A stretch of 64,000 nucleotides of DNA from a bacterium (GTDB lineage Bacteria; Chloroflexota; Anaerolineae; Caldilineales; Caldilineaceae): the NCBI GenBank assembly GCA_016124945.1, contig WGMT01000069.1, positions 1 to 64,000 of the forward strand, in the 5' to 3' direction. Made by a program: the position numbers and the translations under genes. Within the stretch, counting starts at the first letter, position 1. The number at the start of each line of letters is the position of its first letter. Positions 52,390-62,600 of this stretch are shown here, in pieces. The notes under the pieces are model-generated. The model had not been told where the DNA came from and did no database searches. It saw nothing but the letters and a program-made list of their open reading frames with translations.

Positions 52390-55300
52390 TCACTCGTCGA
52401 ACTCAGTCGAGTTTCGTTTAACCGAGTTCCAGTTGACGGAGTTCCAGTTGACGGAGTTCCAGTTGACGGAGTTCCAGTTGACGGAGTTCCAGTTGACCGA
52501 ATTCCAGTTGACGGAGTTCCAGTTGACGGAGTTCCAGTTGACCGAATTCCAGTTGACGGAGTTCCAATTGACCGAATTCCAGTTGACTGAATTCCAGTTG
52601 ACCGAATTCCAGTTGACCGAATTCCAGTTGACGCTGGCCCAATCGATGGTTTCGTCGCCGTTCTGGCTAGCCCAGTAGGCGATCATGGCCATCTTGGCCA
52701 GCAACATGTGTGGCATCACGTCCTGGTTGGCCAGGGTGGTGTTCGTGCTGCGAACCGCTGCCCGAATGTCGAGGTAGCTCGTTTTCTGAGTGCAATTGCC
52801 CACGAGTCGGATGTTGTCGATGTGGAATGCAGGTTGCCACGCGCCGGTGCGATCCTGGATAGTGATGCGTTTGATGTCTGAGATGTTGCCCAGGGCGCTG
52901 ATCGGGATCGTGTATTCTTGCCACACGTTTGGCACCAGATCGATGGCGACCTTGTTTGGGCTTTCGGCTGTCGAATCATCGGCATAGGTATAGACCTGCA
53001 GCCGATTGGCCGTGGTGCCGTTCGTCCCGGCTCCATAGGCCCAAAAGCGAATCGCTGTGACATCTCCAGGATTGATCCAGTTGTTGGCTCGCAGTGAGAG
53101 CGCCGCCCACGGTTGATCCAGGTGTACGCTCCAGGCTTTGGCGTTATTCATTAAAGAGATTTCGTTGACGCTGCCGCCCCAAGACCAGTTTTCCCAGCCA
53201 TCGGTCAGCTTGCCGTTGTAGTAGGTCGTCAGCACGCATTCAGATGCACCCATCTGCAGCGACACAGGCGCGCCGGTGCTCATCAACCTGCCCTTCACGG
53301 CGTCCGGCGTTAGATTAGGTTCGTTGCTGAGCAGTAGCGCCACAACGCCTGCTGCTACACCCGCCGCCATCGACGTGCCCGACATACGGAAGTAGTAGCT
53401 GCCATTTGGGCCCGTCACCACATGAGCCGGGTGGTTGACGGCCAGATTGGCGTCGTCGCTGGCGAGCGGGGCAATGATATCTGTGCCGGGGACAATCACC
53501 TCAGGCTTCATGAAACCGTCGTTGGTGTAACCGTAGGCGGTGTAAGGCGCAATAATGTCGTCGGTTTTGGCCACTGTCGACTTATCGTCAGTCGCTCCCA
53601 CCGTGATCACGTAGGGGTCGTTGGCGGGCGGGTAGATGATGCCGGCATCTGCATTGTCTCCGTTGTTGCCGCTGGAGACAACCACCACCACGCCGCTGAA
53701 CCAGAGCATTTGCATGGCTGCGCTGAGCGGGTTGTTGTGGTAAGACTCGGCTACCGTGCTGTTAAGCGACATGTTGACGACACGGATCTTGTACAAATCT
53801 TTGTTCTCGAAGACCCACTGCAAACCGGCGACGACGCCTGAAGTTGTGCCTGCGCCGTAGTCGTTGGTCACTTTAACGTCGATCAGCTTGGCTTCGGGGG
53901 CCACACCGATGTAGCTGCCGTAGGATTGCTTGCCATTGCCTGCGGCTGCGCCTGCCACATGGGTGCCGTGGCCGTAGAAGTCGTCGATGACGCCGCCGTT
54001 TGTGAAGTCAACCCGGGCTACAATGCGGCTATGTCCTGCTTTGTTGGTTAAGTCGGGGTGTTCGGCGATACCACTGTCCAAAATTGCAATCGTAACGCCC
54101 TGGCCCTGCTTTTTGATACTTTCATTCCAGACGTCGCTGGCACCCACTACCTGCGGGTAGATCGTTTGCAGGTTGGTTGTGTCGATGCAGTCGGTGCAGA
54201 TGGGCACCGGTGTTGGGGTAGGCGCCGGCACAGCGGCAACCGTCCACTCAATTTGTACATTGTCAATCGAGACCCATTCACCCCATTCCCAGTTTTGGTC
54301 CAGGTTGGCGAAGCGAATCGTTGTATCGGCAGAACGATAGCCACTGATGTCAAGGCTGTACGTGCCCGACTTGTGACCATCAAATGTGGTCAGTAGCGTA
54401 AATGGACCGTTGCGGTTGGTGGCAATCAGGAGTGACAGCCTCTCCCCAATATCAAGTCCGAACGTCTGCCAGTTGAAGCTCAATACTGCGCTCTGTGCTT
54501 CAACCAGGTTGACGCTGCGGCGGATTTCTTCGTAATTCTGAAAAGCATAGTGAAAGCGCAGTGCGTTGTTCACTATACCCACATAATCGCCGCCGATAGG
54601 GCCGGCCGTGCCATCTAGATCCCGTTCGATCCAAGGTGTGGACCATGAAACGTTGCCATTGTTGTTGCTGTAGGTGGCGGCGTTGAATTCATCGCGTACC
54701 CGTAGCACACTGCCTGCCGCCCACACTTCCAACTCTGTGATTGTGTCGGGCTGTGGGCCGGTTATGTAGGGCAGGTGGATGGCATGGGTAAGGTCGGGGG
54801 CAATTACCGTATGGCGCACCTGCACAAAATCCAGGTAAAAGCGCGCACCTGCACTCATGCCTGGCTCACTCATAAAGCGTAGTTGAATCTGCTGCCCTGC
54901 CCATTGGCTCAGATTATACGCGCTAATTTGCAGAGAAGAATCGGTAACCGGACCGGTCGTTCGGTCGATGAGCTGCCAGGACGCACCATGATCGGTTGAA
55001 ACCTCAATGCGTATAGCGTCACCGGCTTCGAAGCTTTTACGGCGGAAACTAAGATTCATGGTGGCCTGGCTGCTCAAAGCCAGATCCACCGAGGTTTGAA
55101 TACCCTTGCCGCCATTTTGAATGCGCAGACCTTCCTGCTTGCCACCGAAGAAATGGGTCAGGAGCACATCGCCGGCTTCCATGCCGTCATCTTCGCCGAT
55201 TTCGTACCAGCGCCAGTTGACTACACGTGTCGACGCTGTATTACTTAGCGAAAATTCTTCGAGCAGTACTTCTTCACCGATTTTTTCACCGCTATCAAAG

Positions 55301-55698
55301 ACGGGCGCATCGAGGCTGATCCAGCGCACACCGTCAATCGCCGCCAGCCTGGTGATCTGTCCAGCCGGCAAATCGATGACCATTGCCCCAATCAGCCAAA
55401 GGTGATTGATCACAGAACCACCAAGCGCCCTGACCTGCGTCGTCAGTGCTTCAAGATCCCCACTAAACTGAACAATCAGGCGTGGCGTCAGATCTGGTTC
55501 TTCCTGTGCCAGCGACAACAAGAATGGTTGTACGTTTGCCGCACTGCTTGCCACTGAACCAGCTTGAGGGCTACTGCAACTTGCCAGTGGCAGCAACGCA
55601 ATCAGTTGCAAGGTTAGCAAGAGGTGCATCAAACTACGTCGCATCAATGCCGTCTGGCGAAGATCAGGGAGCCTGTCATACCAAAGCTGATCTTCCAT
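52390..55698 (-). CDS. Subtilisin-like S8 peptidase lipoprotein with NWNSV repeats (copy 1)
   Basis: 1102 residues. Signal with lipobox PLASC (Cys41), so surface-anchored. Residues 70-135 resemble an inhibitor I9-like propeptide; two beta-sandwich (MAM/CBM-like) modules lie at about 155-300 and 335-490; a Pro/Thr linker, then the S8 domain with Asp541 (AILDSG), His577 (GHGTHVAG) and Ser776 (GTSMA). A further beta-sandwich follows (about 815-985). The C-terminus is 14 exact five-residue NWNSV units, then KRNSTEFDE. ATG at 55698 with GGAG 6 nt upstream. Tandem paralogue of 56074-59385. Likely a cell-surface protease. Confidence 0.9.
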   Translation of the reverse strand: MEDQLWYDRLPDLRQTALMRRSLMHLLLTLQLIALLPLASCSSPQAGSVASSAANVQPFLLSLAQEEPDLTPRLIVQFSGDLEALTTQVRALGGSVINHLWLIGAMVIDLPAGQITRLAAIDGVRWISLDAPVFDSGEKIGEEVLLEEFSLSNTASTRVVNWRWYEIGEDDGMEAGDVLLTHFFGGKQEGLRIQNGGKGIQTSVDLALSSQATMNLSFRRKSFEAGDAIRIEVSTDHGASWQLIDRTTGPVTDSSLQISAYNLSQWAGQQIQLRFMSEPGMSAGARFYLDFVQVRHTVIAPDLTHAIHLPYITGPQPDTITELEVWAAGSVLRVRDEFNAATYSNNNGNVSWSTPWIERDLDGTAGPIGGDYVGIVNNALRFHYAFQNYEEIRRSVNLVEAQSAVLSFNWQTFGLDIGERLSLLIATNRNGPFTLLTTFDGHKSGTYSLDISGYRSADTTIRFANLDQNWEWGEWVSIDNVQIEWTVAAVPAPTPTPVPICTDCIDTTNLQTIYPQVVGASDVWNESIKKQGQGVTIAILDSGIAEHPDLTNKAGHSRIVARVDFTNGGVIDDFYGHGTHVAGAAAGNGKQSYGSYIGVAPEAKLIDVKVTNDYGAGTTSGVVAGLQWVFENKDLYKIRVVNMSLNSTVAESYHNNPLSAAMQMLWFSGVVVVVSSGNNGDNADAGIIYPPANDPYVITVGATDDKSTVAKTDDIIAPYTAYGYTNDGFMKPEVIVPGTDIIAPLASDDANLAVNHPAHVVTGPNGSYYFRMSGTSMAAGVAAGVVALLLSNEPNLTPDAVKGRLMSTGAPVSLQMGASECVLTTYYNGKLTDGWENWSWGGSVNEISLMNNAKAWSVHLDQPWAALSLRANNWINPGDVTAIRFWAYGAGTNGTTANRLQVYTYADDSTAESPNKVAIDLVPNVWQEYTIPISALGNISDIKRITIQDRTGAWQPAFHIDNIRLVGNCTQKTSYLDIRAAVRSTNTTLANQDVMPHMLLAKMAMIAYWASQNGDETIDWASVNWNSVNWNSVNWNSVNWNSVNWNSVNWNSVNWNSVNWNSVNWNSVNWNSVNWNSVNWNSVNWNSVNWNSVKRNSTEFDE
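52421..52630 (-). repeat. 14 x 15-bp in-frame tandem repeat (NWNSV)
   Basis: 210 bp, each unit GAGTTCCAGTTGACG with few variants (GAATTCC, GACC, GACT). Encodes the C-terminal pentapeptide array on the minus strand. No spacers, so not CRISPR. Confidence 0.95.
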
Positions 55699-55971
55699 CT
55701 TTTGCTCCATTCGTACGTGAGTATTTGTCACTATTTGAAGCTAACTCACCTATCATATATATGATCTGAGCGCTCGTTATTGTTATCGATATTGAATTGC
55801 ATAATATTTATTACAGATGGCTGACATTTGATAAGTTTATGCGTAAATTCAATTATAAAAATACGATATTAAACCTACTTGTGTTTATCAAACGCCAAAC
55901 GGCCTATTTCGCTACGATAGCGGCTATGAATCTACCTAGACAGTGCTTAAGCAACTTTCGCCACACAACAC

Positions 55972-56008
55972 AAAAAGGGGGGGAAGCCCAAGCCTCCCCC
56001 CCTTTTTT
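55972..56008 (-). terminator. Hairpin terminator after the second S8 peptidase gene
   Basis: Arms 55972-55984 and 55995-56007, A5G7A / TC7T5, with an AGCCCAAGCC loop. 67 bp past the stop at 56074. The rest of 55699-55971 has no gene; it contains the palindrome ATCATATATATGAT near 55752, possibly part of the promoter of the first S8 gene. Confidence 0.8.
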
Positions 56009-56073
56009 GCCTAATCTAGTTGGTCGTAAACCGGAACCGTTGTGAACTGCGTCTACTACCTGCGGCCACTCCT

Positions 56074-59000
56074 CTAGTCGTCGAACTCTGTGGAATTGCG
56101 TTCCACCGAGTTCCAGTTGACCGAATTCCAGTTGACTGAATTCCAGTTGACTGAATTCCAGTTGACTGAATTCCAGTTGACTGAATTCCAGTTGACTGAA
56201 TTCCAGTTGATGGAGTTCCAGTTGATGGAGTTCCAGTTGATGGAGTTCCAGTTGACTGAATTCCAGTTGACAGAGTTCCAGTTGACAGAGTTCCAGTTGA
56301 CAGAGTTCCAGTTGACACTGGCCCAGTCGATGCTTTCGTCGCCGTTCTGACTGGCCCAGTAGGCGATCATGGCCATCTTCGCCAACAACATATGCGGCAT
56401 CACATCCTGGTTGGCGAGCGTCGCATTCGGATTGCGAATTGCAGCCTTTATATCGAGATAGCGAGTCTCCTTCGTGCAATTCCCCACCAGGCTGATTTTG
56501 TCGATGAGGAAGGCAGGCTGCCCGGCCCCGGTGCGATCCTGAATGACGATGTGCTTGATATCGCTGATATTGCCCAGGGCGCTGACAGGGATCGTGTACT
56601 CTTTCCACTGATTCGGCGCCAGATCAACAGCTACCTTATTCGGGCTTTCGTTCGAATTATCGTTCGCAAATGTCCAAACTTGTAGACGATTTGCGGTGAA
56701 ATGTGTCGTAGAAGTGCCGTAGGCCCAGAAGCGAATGGCGGTGACATCACCTGGATTGATCCAGTTGTTGGCACGTAGCGAGAGTGCAGCCCACGGTTGA
56801 TCCAGGTGTACGCTCCATGCCTTTGCATTGTTTTGTAAGGAGACTTCGTTGACATGACCGCCCCAAGACCAATTTTCCCAGCCTTGCAGGAGTCTGCCGT
56901 TTTGATATGTTGTCAGCGTACACTCGCCGACACCCATTTGGGGCGTCACCTCTCGGCCTGTACTCATCAACCGGCCCTTAACCTCATCGGGGGTTAAGTC
57001 TGGTTCGGTGCCGAGCAGCACAGCTACAGCGCCTGCGGCCACAGCCGAAGCCATCGATGTGCCCGACATGAGGAAGTACTTGTAACCGCCGATCCCAGGC
57101 CATATCCGATCCGGGTGTCGAAGTGCCAGATTGGCATCGTCGCTGGCAAGTGGCGCAACAATGTCGGTGCCGGGGACGACGATTTCAGGTTTCATGAAAC
57201 CGTCATTCGTGTAGCCATACGCTGTGTAGGGCGCCACAACATCGTCCGTGGTATCCACTGTCCACTGATCTGTGACCGCACCGACTGTAATCACAAAAGG
57301 ATCGTTGGCCGGCGGGTAGATGATGCCGGCGTCTGCTTTGTCTCCGTTGTTGCCGCTGGAGACCACCACCACCACACCACTGAACCAGAGCAACTCTACG
57401 GCAGCGCTCAGTGGGCTGTTATGGTAAGACTCGGCCACCGTGCTGTTCAGCGACATGTTGACAACACGGATGTTGTACTTGTTTTTGTTCTCGAACACCC
57501 ATTGCAGGCCGGCGACAACACCCGATGTGGTGCCGGCGCCCTGGTCATTGGTCACTTTGACATCAACCAGGTTGGCTTCGGGGGCCATGCCGATGAATAG
57601 ACCGTAGAGACTTTGGCCGTTACCGGCTGCCGCGCCTGCCACATGTGTGCCGTGGCCGAAGAAGTCGTCAACTGTGCCGCCATTGGTGAAATCAACCCGG
57701 GTCAGGACTCGGCTTTTGCCCGCTCTGTTGGTTAAGTCGGGATGGTTGGCAATGCCGCTGTCGAGGATGGCAATGGCGATGTTTCTGCCCCGCTTCTTGA
57801 CTGATTCGTTCCACATGTTGCTGGCTCCCAGCACTTGAGGGTAAACACTCAGTAGCATGCTGGTGTCAATGCAGTCAGTACAAACCTCGGGCATGGGCGG
57901 CGTCGGCGGGGGCGCAGGTGTAACTGTCCACTCGATCTGGATGTTGTCAATTGAGGCCCAGTCACCCCACGACCAGTTGCGGTCTTGATTTACAAAGCGG
58001 ATCGTCGTATCGGCGGAGCGGTAGTTGCTGATGTCGACACTGTAGGTGCCCGATTGACTACCATCAAAAGTGGCCAGGCGTGTGAATGGCCCATTCCGAC
58101 TGGTGGAAATGAGCAGCGACAATCGTTTGTCCCTGTTTAAGCGATTGGTGCGCCAGTCGAAGGTGAGGAGAGCACTTTCCGCATCAGACAGGTCTGCGCT
58201 ACGGCTAATATATTCCAGGTTTCTAAACACATAATAGAGCCGCAGGGCCTGGTCGGTGACGCTGATGTATTCTCTACCAATTGGCCCACGGTGGCCGTAA
58301 GGATCATGTTCGATCCAATCCGTCGACCAGGATACGTTGCCATTGTTGTTGCCAAATGAGGCTGAGTTGAACTCGTCGCGGACCCTGAGTACGCTGCCGG
58401 CCGCCCGCACTTCTACTTCTTCAATGGTTTCGGCTTGCGGCCCAGCCACATATGGAACATGCACTGTGTAGTTGCGTTCAGGCATTACCTTGGTATGGCG
58501 GATCTGTACGAAGTCGAGGTAGAAACGGGCTTCGGCGCCAAAGGCCAATTCGCTGATGAAGCGGAGATTGATGGGTTGGCCCACCCACCGCCCCAGATCA
58601 TAGGCGCTGATCTGGATTGTGGCATCTGTTACAGGGCCGGTGATTCGATCAACGAGTTGCCAGGATGCGCTGTTGTCTGTTGAAACCTCGATGCGGATGG
58701 CATCGGTTGCTTCAAAGCTCTTGCGGCGAAAACTTACGTGTAACGTAGCCTGATTACTCAAGGTCAGGTCCACCGAGGTTTCGATGCCCTTGCCGCTGTT
58801 CTGAATACGCAGCCCTTCCTGTTGACCGCCGAAAAATTGGGTGAGGACGACGTCACCTTCTTGCGTGCCGTCGTCTTCGCCAACTTCATACCAGCGCCAG
58901 TTGACAACACGCGTCGATCCGGCATCGCTGAGCGAAAACTCCTCTGTCAACACCTCTTCGCCGTTACCTTCGCTGCTGGTGCGTATCGGCGCGTCTAGAC

Positions 59001-59385
59001 TTACCCAGCGGACGCCCTCAACCGACGCCAGCGCCGAAACCTTTGCTGCCGGTAGATCAACAACCAATGCACCGATCATTTCGAGATGACTCACCACTGA
59101 GCCACCAATCGACTCGATTTGTGCTGTAACTGTCTCCGCATCACCGCTGAACTGGACAATCAGGCGCGGCATCAGATCCGGTTCTTCTTGCGCCAGGTTC
59201 AACAGGAGCGGCTGCACTTTCGCCGCCGCACTGCTTGACATCGCAACAGGCGTAGGCGCACTGCAACTTGCTAATGGCAAAAGCGCAATGATCTGCACAA
59301 TAAGCAAGAGATGCATCAATCGACGCCGAAACGCAGATGTGTTGCGGAACTCAGGAAGCCGGTCGTACCAAAGCTGATCTTCCAT
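56074..59385 (-). CDS. Subtilisin-like S8 peptidase lipoprotein with NWNSV repeats (copy 2)
   Basis: 1103 residues, colinear with the preceding gene: same MEDQLWYDRLP start, lipobox PLASC (Cys41), two beta-sandwich modules, S8 catalytic motifs AILDSG, GHGTHVAG and GTSMA, and 14 C-terminal five-residue units (three are INWNS). The two copies are clearly homologous over their whole length but diverged throughout, so the duplication is not recent. GGAG lies 7 nt before the ATG. The 5-residue array ends with VERNSTEFDD. Confidence 0.9.
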   Translation of the reverse strand: MEDQLWYDRLPEFRNTSAFRRRLMHLLLIVQIIALLPLASCSAPTPVAMSSSAAAKVQPLLLNLAQEEPDLMPRLIVQFSGDAETVTAQIESIGGSVVSHLEMIGALVVDLPAAKVSALASVEGVRWVSLDAPIRTSSEGNGEEVLTEEFSLSDAGSTRVVNWRWYEVGEDDGTQEGDVVLTQFFGGQQEGLRIQNSGKGIETSVDLTLSNQATLHVSFRRKSFEATDAIRIEVSTDNSASWQLVDRITGPVTDATIQISAYDLGRWVGQPINLRFISELAFGAEARFYLDFVQIRHTKVMPERNYTVHVPYVAGPQAETIEEVEVRAAGSVLRVRDEFNSASFGNNNGNVSWSTDWIEHDPYGHRGPIGREYISVTDQALRLYYVFRNLEYISRSADLSDAESALLTFDWRTNRLNRDKRLSLLISTSRNGPFTRLATFDGSQSGTYSVDISNYRSADTTIRFVNQDRNWSWGDWASIDNIQIEWTVTPAPPPTPPMPEVCTDCIDTSMLLSVYPQVLGASNMWNESVKKRGRNIAIAILDSGIANHPDLTNRAGKSRVLTRVDFTNGGTVDDFFGHGTHVAGAAAGNGQSLYGLFIGMAPEANLVDVKVTNDQGAGTTSGVVAGLQWVFENKNKYNIRVVNMSLNSTVAESYHNSPLSAAVELLWFSGVVVVVSSGNNGDKADAGIIYPPANDPFVITVGAVTDQWTVDTTDDVVAPYTAYGYTNDGFMKPEIVVPGTDIVAPLASDDANLALRHPDRIWPGIGGYKYFLMSGTSMASAVAAGAVAVLLGTEPDLTPDEVKGRLMSTGREVTPQMGVGECTLTTYQNGRLLQGWENWSWGGHVNEVSLQNNAKAWSVHLDQPWAALSLRANNWINPGDVTAIRFWAYGTSTTHFTANRLQVWTFANDNSNESPNKVAVDLAPNQWKEYTIPVSALGNISDIKHIVIQDRTGAGQPAFLIDKISLVGNCTKETRYLDIKAAIRNPNATLANQDVMPHMLLAKMAMIAYWASQNGDESIDWASVNWNSVNWNSVNWNSVNWNSVNWNSINWNSINWNSINWNSVNWNSVNWNSVNWNSVNWNSVNWNSVNWNSVERNSTEFDD
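56105..56314 (-). repeat. 14 x 15-bp in-frame tandem repeat (V/I-NWNS)
   Basis: 210 bp, same unit and copy number as 52421-52630, but with a different order of unit variants (TGAATTCC, TGGAGTTCC, AGAGTTCC). Confidence 0.95.
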
Positions 59386-59647
59386 CGTGTAACTCCAATC
59401 GTATATGAAGGCTTGCTACCCGTTCTCAGGCTTCAACCAAATGTTGACACCTCTATTCAAGTGATGCGGGCAACATACTATCTTGTTATGCCTTACTGAC
59501 TCTATAAATTTGAGTCTTAATGTATCTATCGAGAGCCAAGCTTGCGGGAAACATTACAATTGGCTGATGAAATATAAACTAATACGTGCATTTTTGTGCG
59601 CTTCTACTGAATTGTATCTAGTGGGTTCTGCTGAAACACCTGAATCT

Positions 59648-62600
59648 CTATTGACTTTCAACATAGCAAAGGGCGTTCCCTGCTTTGTTGACAACACGAA
59701 TCGTTTCAGTTTTGCGAAGACAGTAGGTCATTTGTTGAGCGAGCCGACGCGGAATTTGGAGGTGGTTTGCCAAATCAGCAGTGGTGAAGGGAGAGGGGAG
59801 CGTGGGGGGCAATAACTGTGCCGACGCCTCGGGGTTGCCGATGTGGTGCTGCTCGTTGACTGTCAGCAGCCTCCGCTCGTGGACAACCCAGCCTTTGCGA
59901 CGCCAACCGCGTTTGCCATCGAAGTGTTGAACTTCTTCCATGTCGATGAGCAGCACTTCTAACTCGAAATTAGGGTGTTCGAGCAATTGTGGAATTGCCA
60001 CCAGTGGCGCAAAGACATCGTGTAGCCGCCCTCGTTTGGGCGATTTGCGATGGCTGATCGGTTGCGCATCATCACCAATTTTGGTGATCCACTTGGTTTG
60101 TGCAATTGGATGGACCAGGCGAATAGGGTGAAATGCCAGTAAGTTAGAAAGTTTGCGGGCGATGGGGCTGAATGCACCTGTCTGAATTTCGATGAGCAGA
60201 TCCCCACGCACGAGGTCGATGACATAGTTGTGCATCGGCACTTCTATGTCATCGCCCGGGGCAGCGTACCACTGCTTCAACGCGGCGTGGAGTGGATTTT
60301 CGTTGAGGGTTCCAATGTTCATTGTTGCGATTTTACACCACCGTGCCACTGCGGGCAGATAGATGTGATGGACCCCTGCCGGTGTGGTATCGCTTAAGGT
60401 GACAACGTCGATCAGGGCGCTGCTGGGCCGTTGCGGCGAAGATTGATAGACGTTGAAGATCAGCGTCGCAGGGCGACCGGCCAGCTCGCTGAGGTTAAAG
60501 AAGCGATAACGCCAATCCATCCCGGTCTCCTGTACATAGAGATAGCGTGGCGCTTCGCCTTCCGCCGTCACGATCACCTCGAATCGGTCGTGACCAGGTT
60601 CACTTTCCTCGCTTTCGAAGCGGTAGGCCAGCGCTAGATAGGGCTGCCCAGAGGGAATGCCGATTGTCTGGGCAACGGTGCTGTTGCCGCCGTCGCTGCC
60701 TTCTGCGCCAGGCACGCCAGGGTTGGGGACAAAGGTTGTCGCCAGCCGCAGGGCATGATCGCCGGTACCCGATTGCTGCTGCACCGCCAGGGGTGAACTG
60801 CCCGACGGCTGCCAGCCGCTGAGTCCGTCTTCAAAGCTGCCGTTGACGATGGCGTTGGCTGTGGTGGTATGTAGAAGCATCAACTGTGTGCTTCCCTGAA
60901 ATGAACGCCCACGATGGACAACCTGCCCGGCGACGACAATGTCCCAGTTGCCGATAGGAACATTGAGGGTGAAGACGCCGTCCTCGCCGGTGTGGGTGAC
61001 TCGGCCTGCGATCTCCACCTGAGCGTTCACCACCGCTGCCCCGCGGGGATCGATGACCGTCCCCTGTACAGAGACGCTGTCGCGGACGGTGGTTTGGGCC
61101 AGTGGGATAAGCTGTGTCAGCGCATTGCCGGCTCTGTCCACCGCCAGCAGAGCAAACTCGTAGCGGCGCTCCATCTCGCCCAAATAGGTTGAACTGCCGG
61201 TTGCTGGTAGATTTTCTTGCCACAGTTGCCAATCGCCGCCGTCGATACGCGCCCAGAGCGAGGTGGATGCGACATTCGAGCCGAGATCCCGGGCCGTCCA
61301 CTGCACGGTGAAGGCCGGCGCAACCACCTCGGGCAGCGGGGTGATGCCAACGCTAGGTGGTGTGCTGTCCTCCTCAATCAGGAGGAAAGGCGTGCCGTAG
61401 ATGCCGATGTTGGTGTATTCCCGCGGCGGCCAGTTGAAGTTGGTGGCACCGGGCAGGTGAACGCTGTAGTTGCCGTCTACCGGTTGCAGGATGGTTTCGC
61501 TGCCGTCCAGGGCAACCAGCCGCGCCGAAGTGCCTACGGCAGGAACCGAAGCCACGATGTCATTGGCGACGATGGACCAGATCATCAGGCGGCGTTCACG
61601 CAGCCCCGGCTGGTAAAAGGCCACTCGCCGCAATTGGCGGTTTTGCTGTATATCCCCCCAAATCACCTCTACATCGGCCAACAGTTGTGTGGCCACCTGG
61701 AAGGCGCGGTAGGCAGGACGTACCTCTGCATTGGCCGGCGAGCAGTAGCTGCTTGATTCATTCTTGGCCAACCCAAAACCATCAGGCGAGTTGACGGCGA
61801 CAGTGTTGCCACAGTCGTCGTGGAGCATAAAGTGGAAGATTGGCCCGCCGCCGGCCAGCCGCGTGTAGGCTATGTTTTGCCAGATGTAGGCGGCTTGCTC
61901 GTGTGGTCGGGCACGCCAGTCGCTCGGGCAGGTCGGCCCAGGGTAATCGTCGCAGATGGGGACGCCGCTCTCTGTGATCCAGATCGACTTTTCACCCCAG
62001 CCTGCGTTGACCAAGGCGTTGCGCACTTTGTTGGTGTAATCAAAGCCGTGCCACGAGAGCGAGTAATGATGGCTGGCGGCAGCGTCGAAAAAGCCGTTGT
62101 ACTCAGCCGCCATCGGGTCGGCGCGCAGTGCATCCACAAGATCATAGAGCCATTGACCGTTGGCGAAGTGGGCCAATCCACCCCACATCACGGTGGCAGC
62201 GGGATCGTGGAGTTTGATCACCAGGTAGGCCACTTTGAGCAGGCGCGCATATTCCTGGGGCGTGCCCGACCAAAAGTGACAGAGATCCGGCTCGTTCCAG
62301 ATCTCCCAGTGGCGCACGTTGACGCCGATTACGCCGCCAGGACGGTATCGCTGTACAGCCTGTTCCACGAATCGCGCCCAGTAGTTGTCTGGATTGGCTA
62401 CCTTGCCTGGGCCAGGGATGTCGCTGCCGTCGCTGAAAATGGGATTGTAAAGGCCTGACGGCGCGGGTGGTCCTTGGGTGCGGTCGCAGGTGGATTGGCT
62501 GTTGACGTTGCCGGCGTAGCGCACAAAGCTGCCGCCGATGGTCGGCATTGAGGCGGTGGGTGCGCTACGGGCGTAATGTCCCGGCGTGCCGAGAAGGATG

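Noticed and set aside
52261..52678. Plus-strand frames encoding VPVDG or TEFQL repeats
   Set aside because: They are shadows of the 15-bp in-frame repeat of the minus-strand S8 gene.
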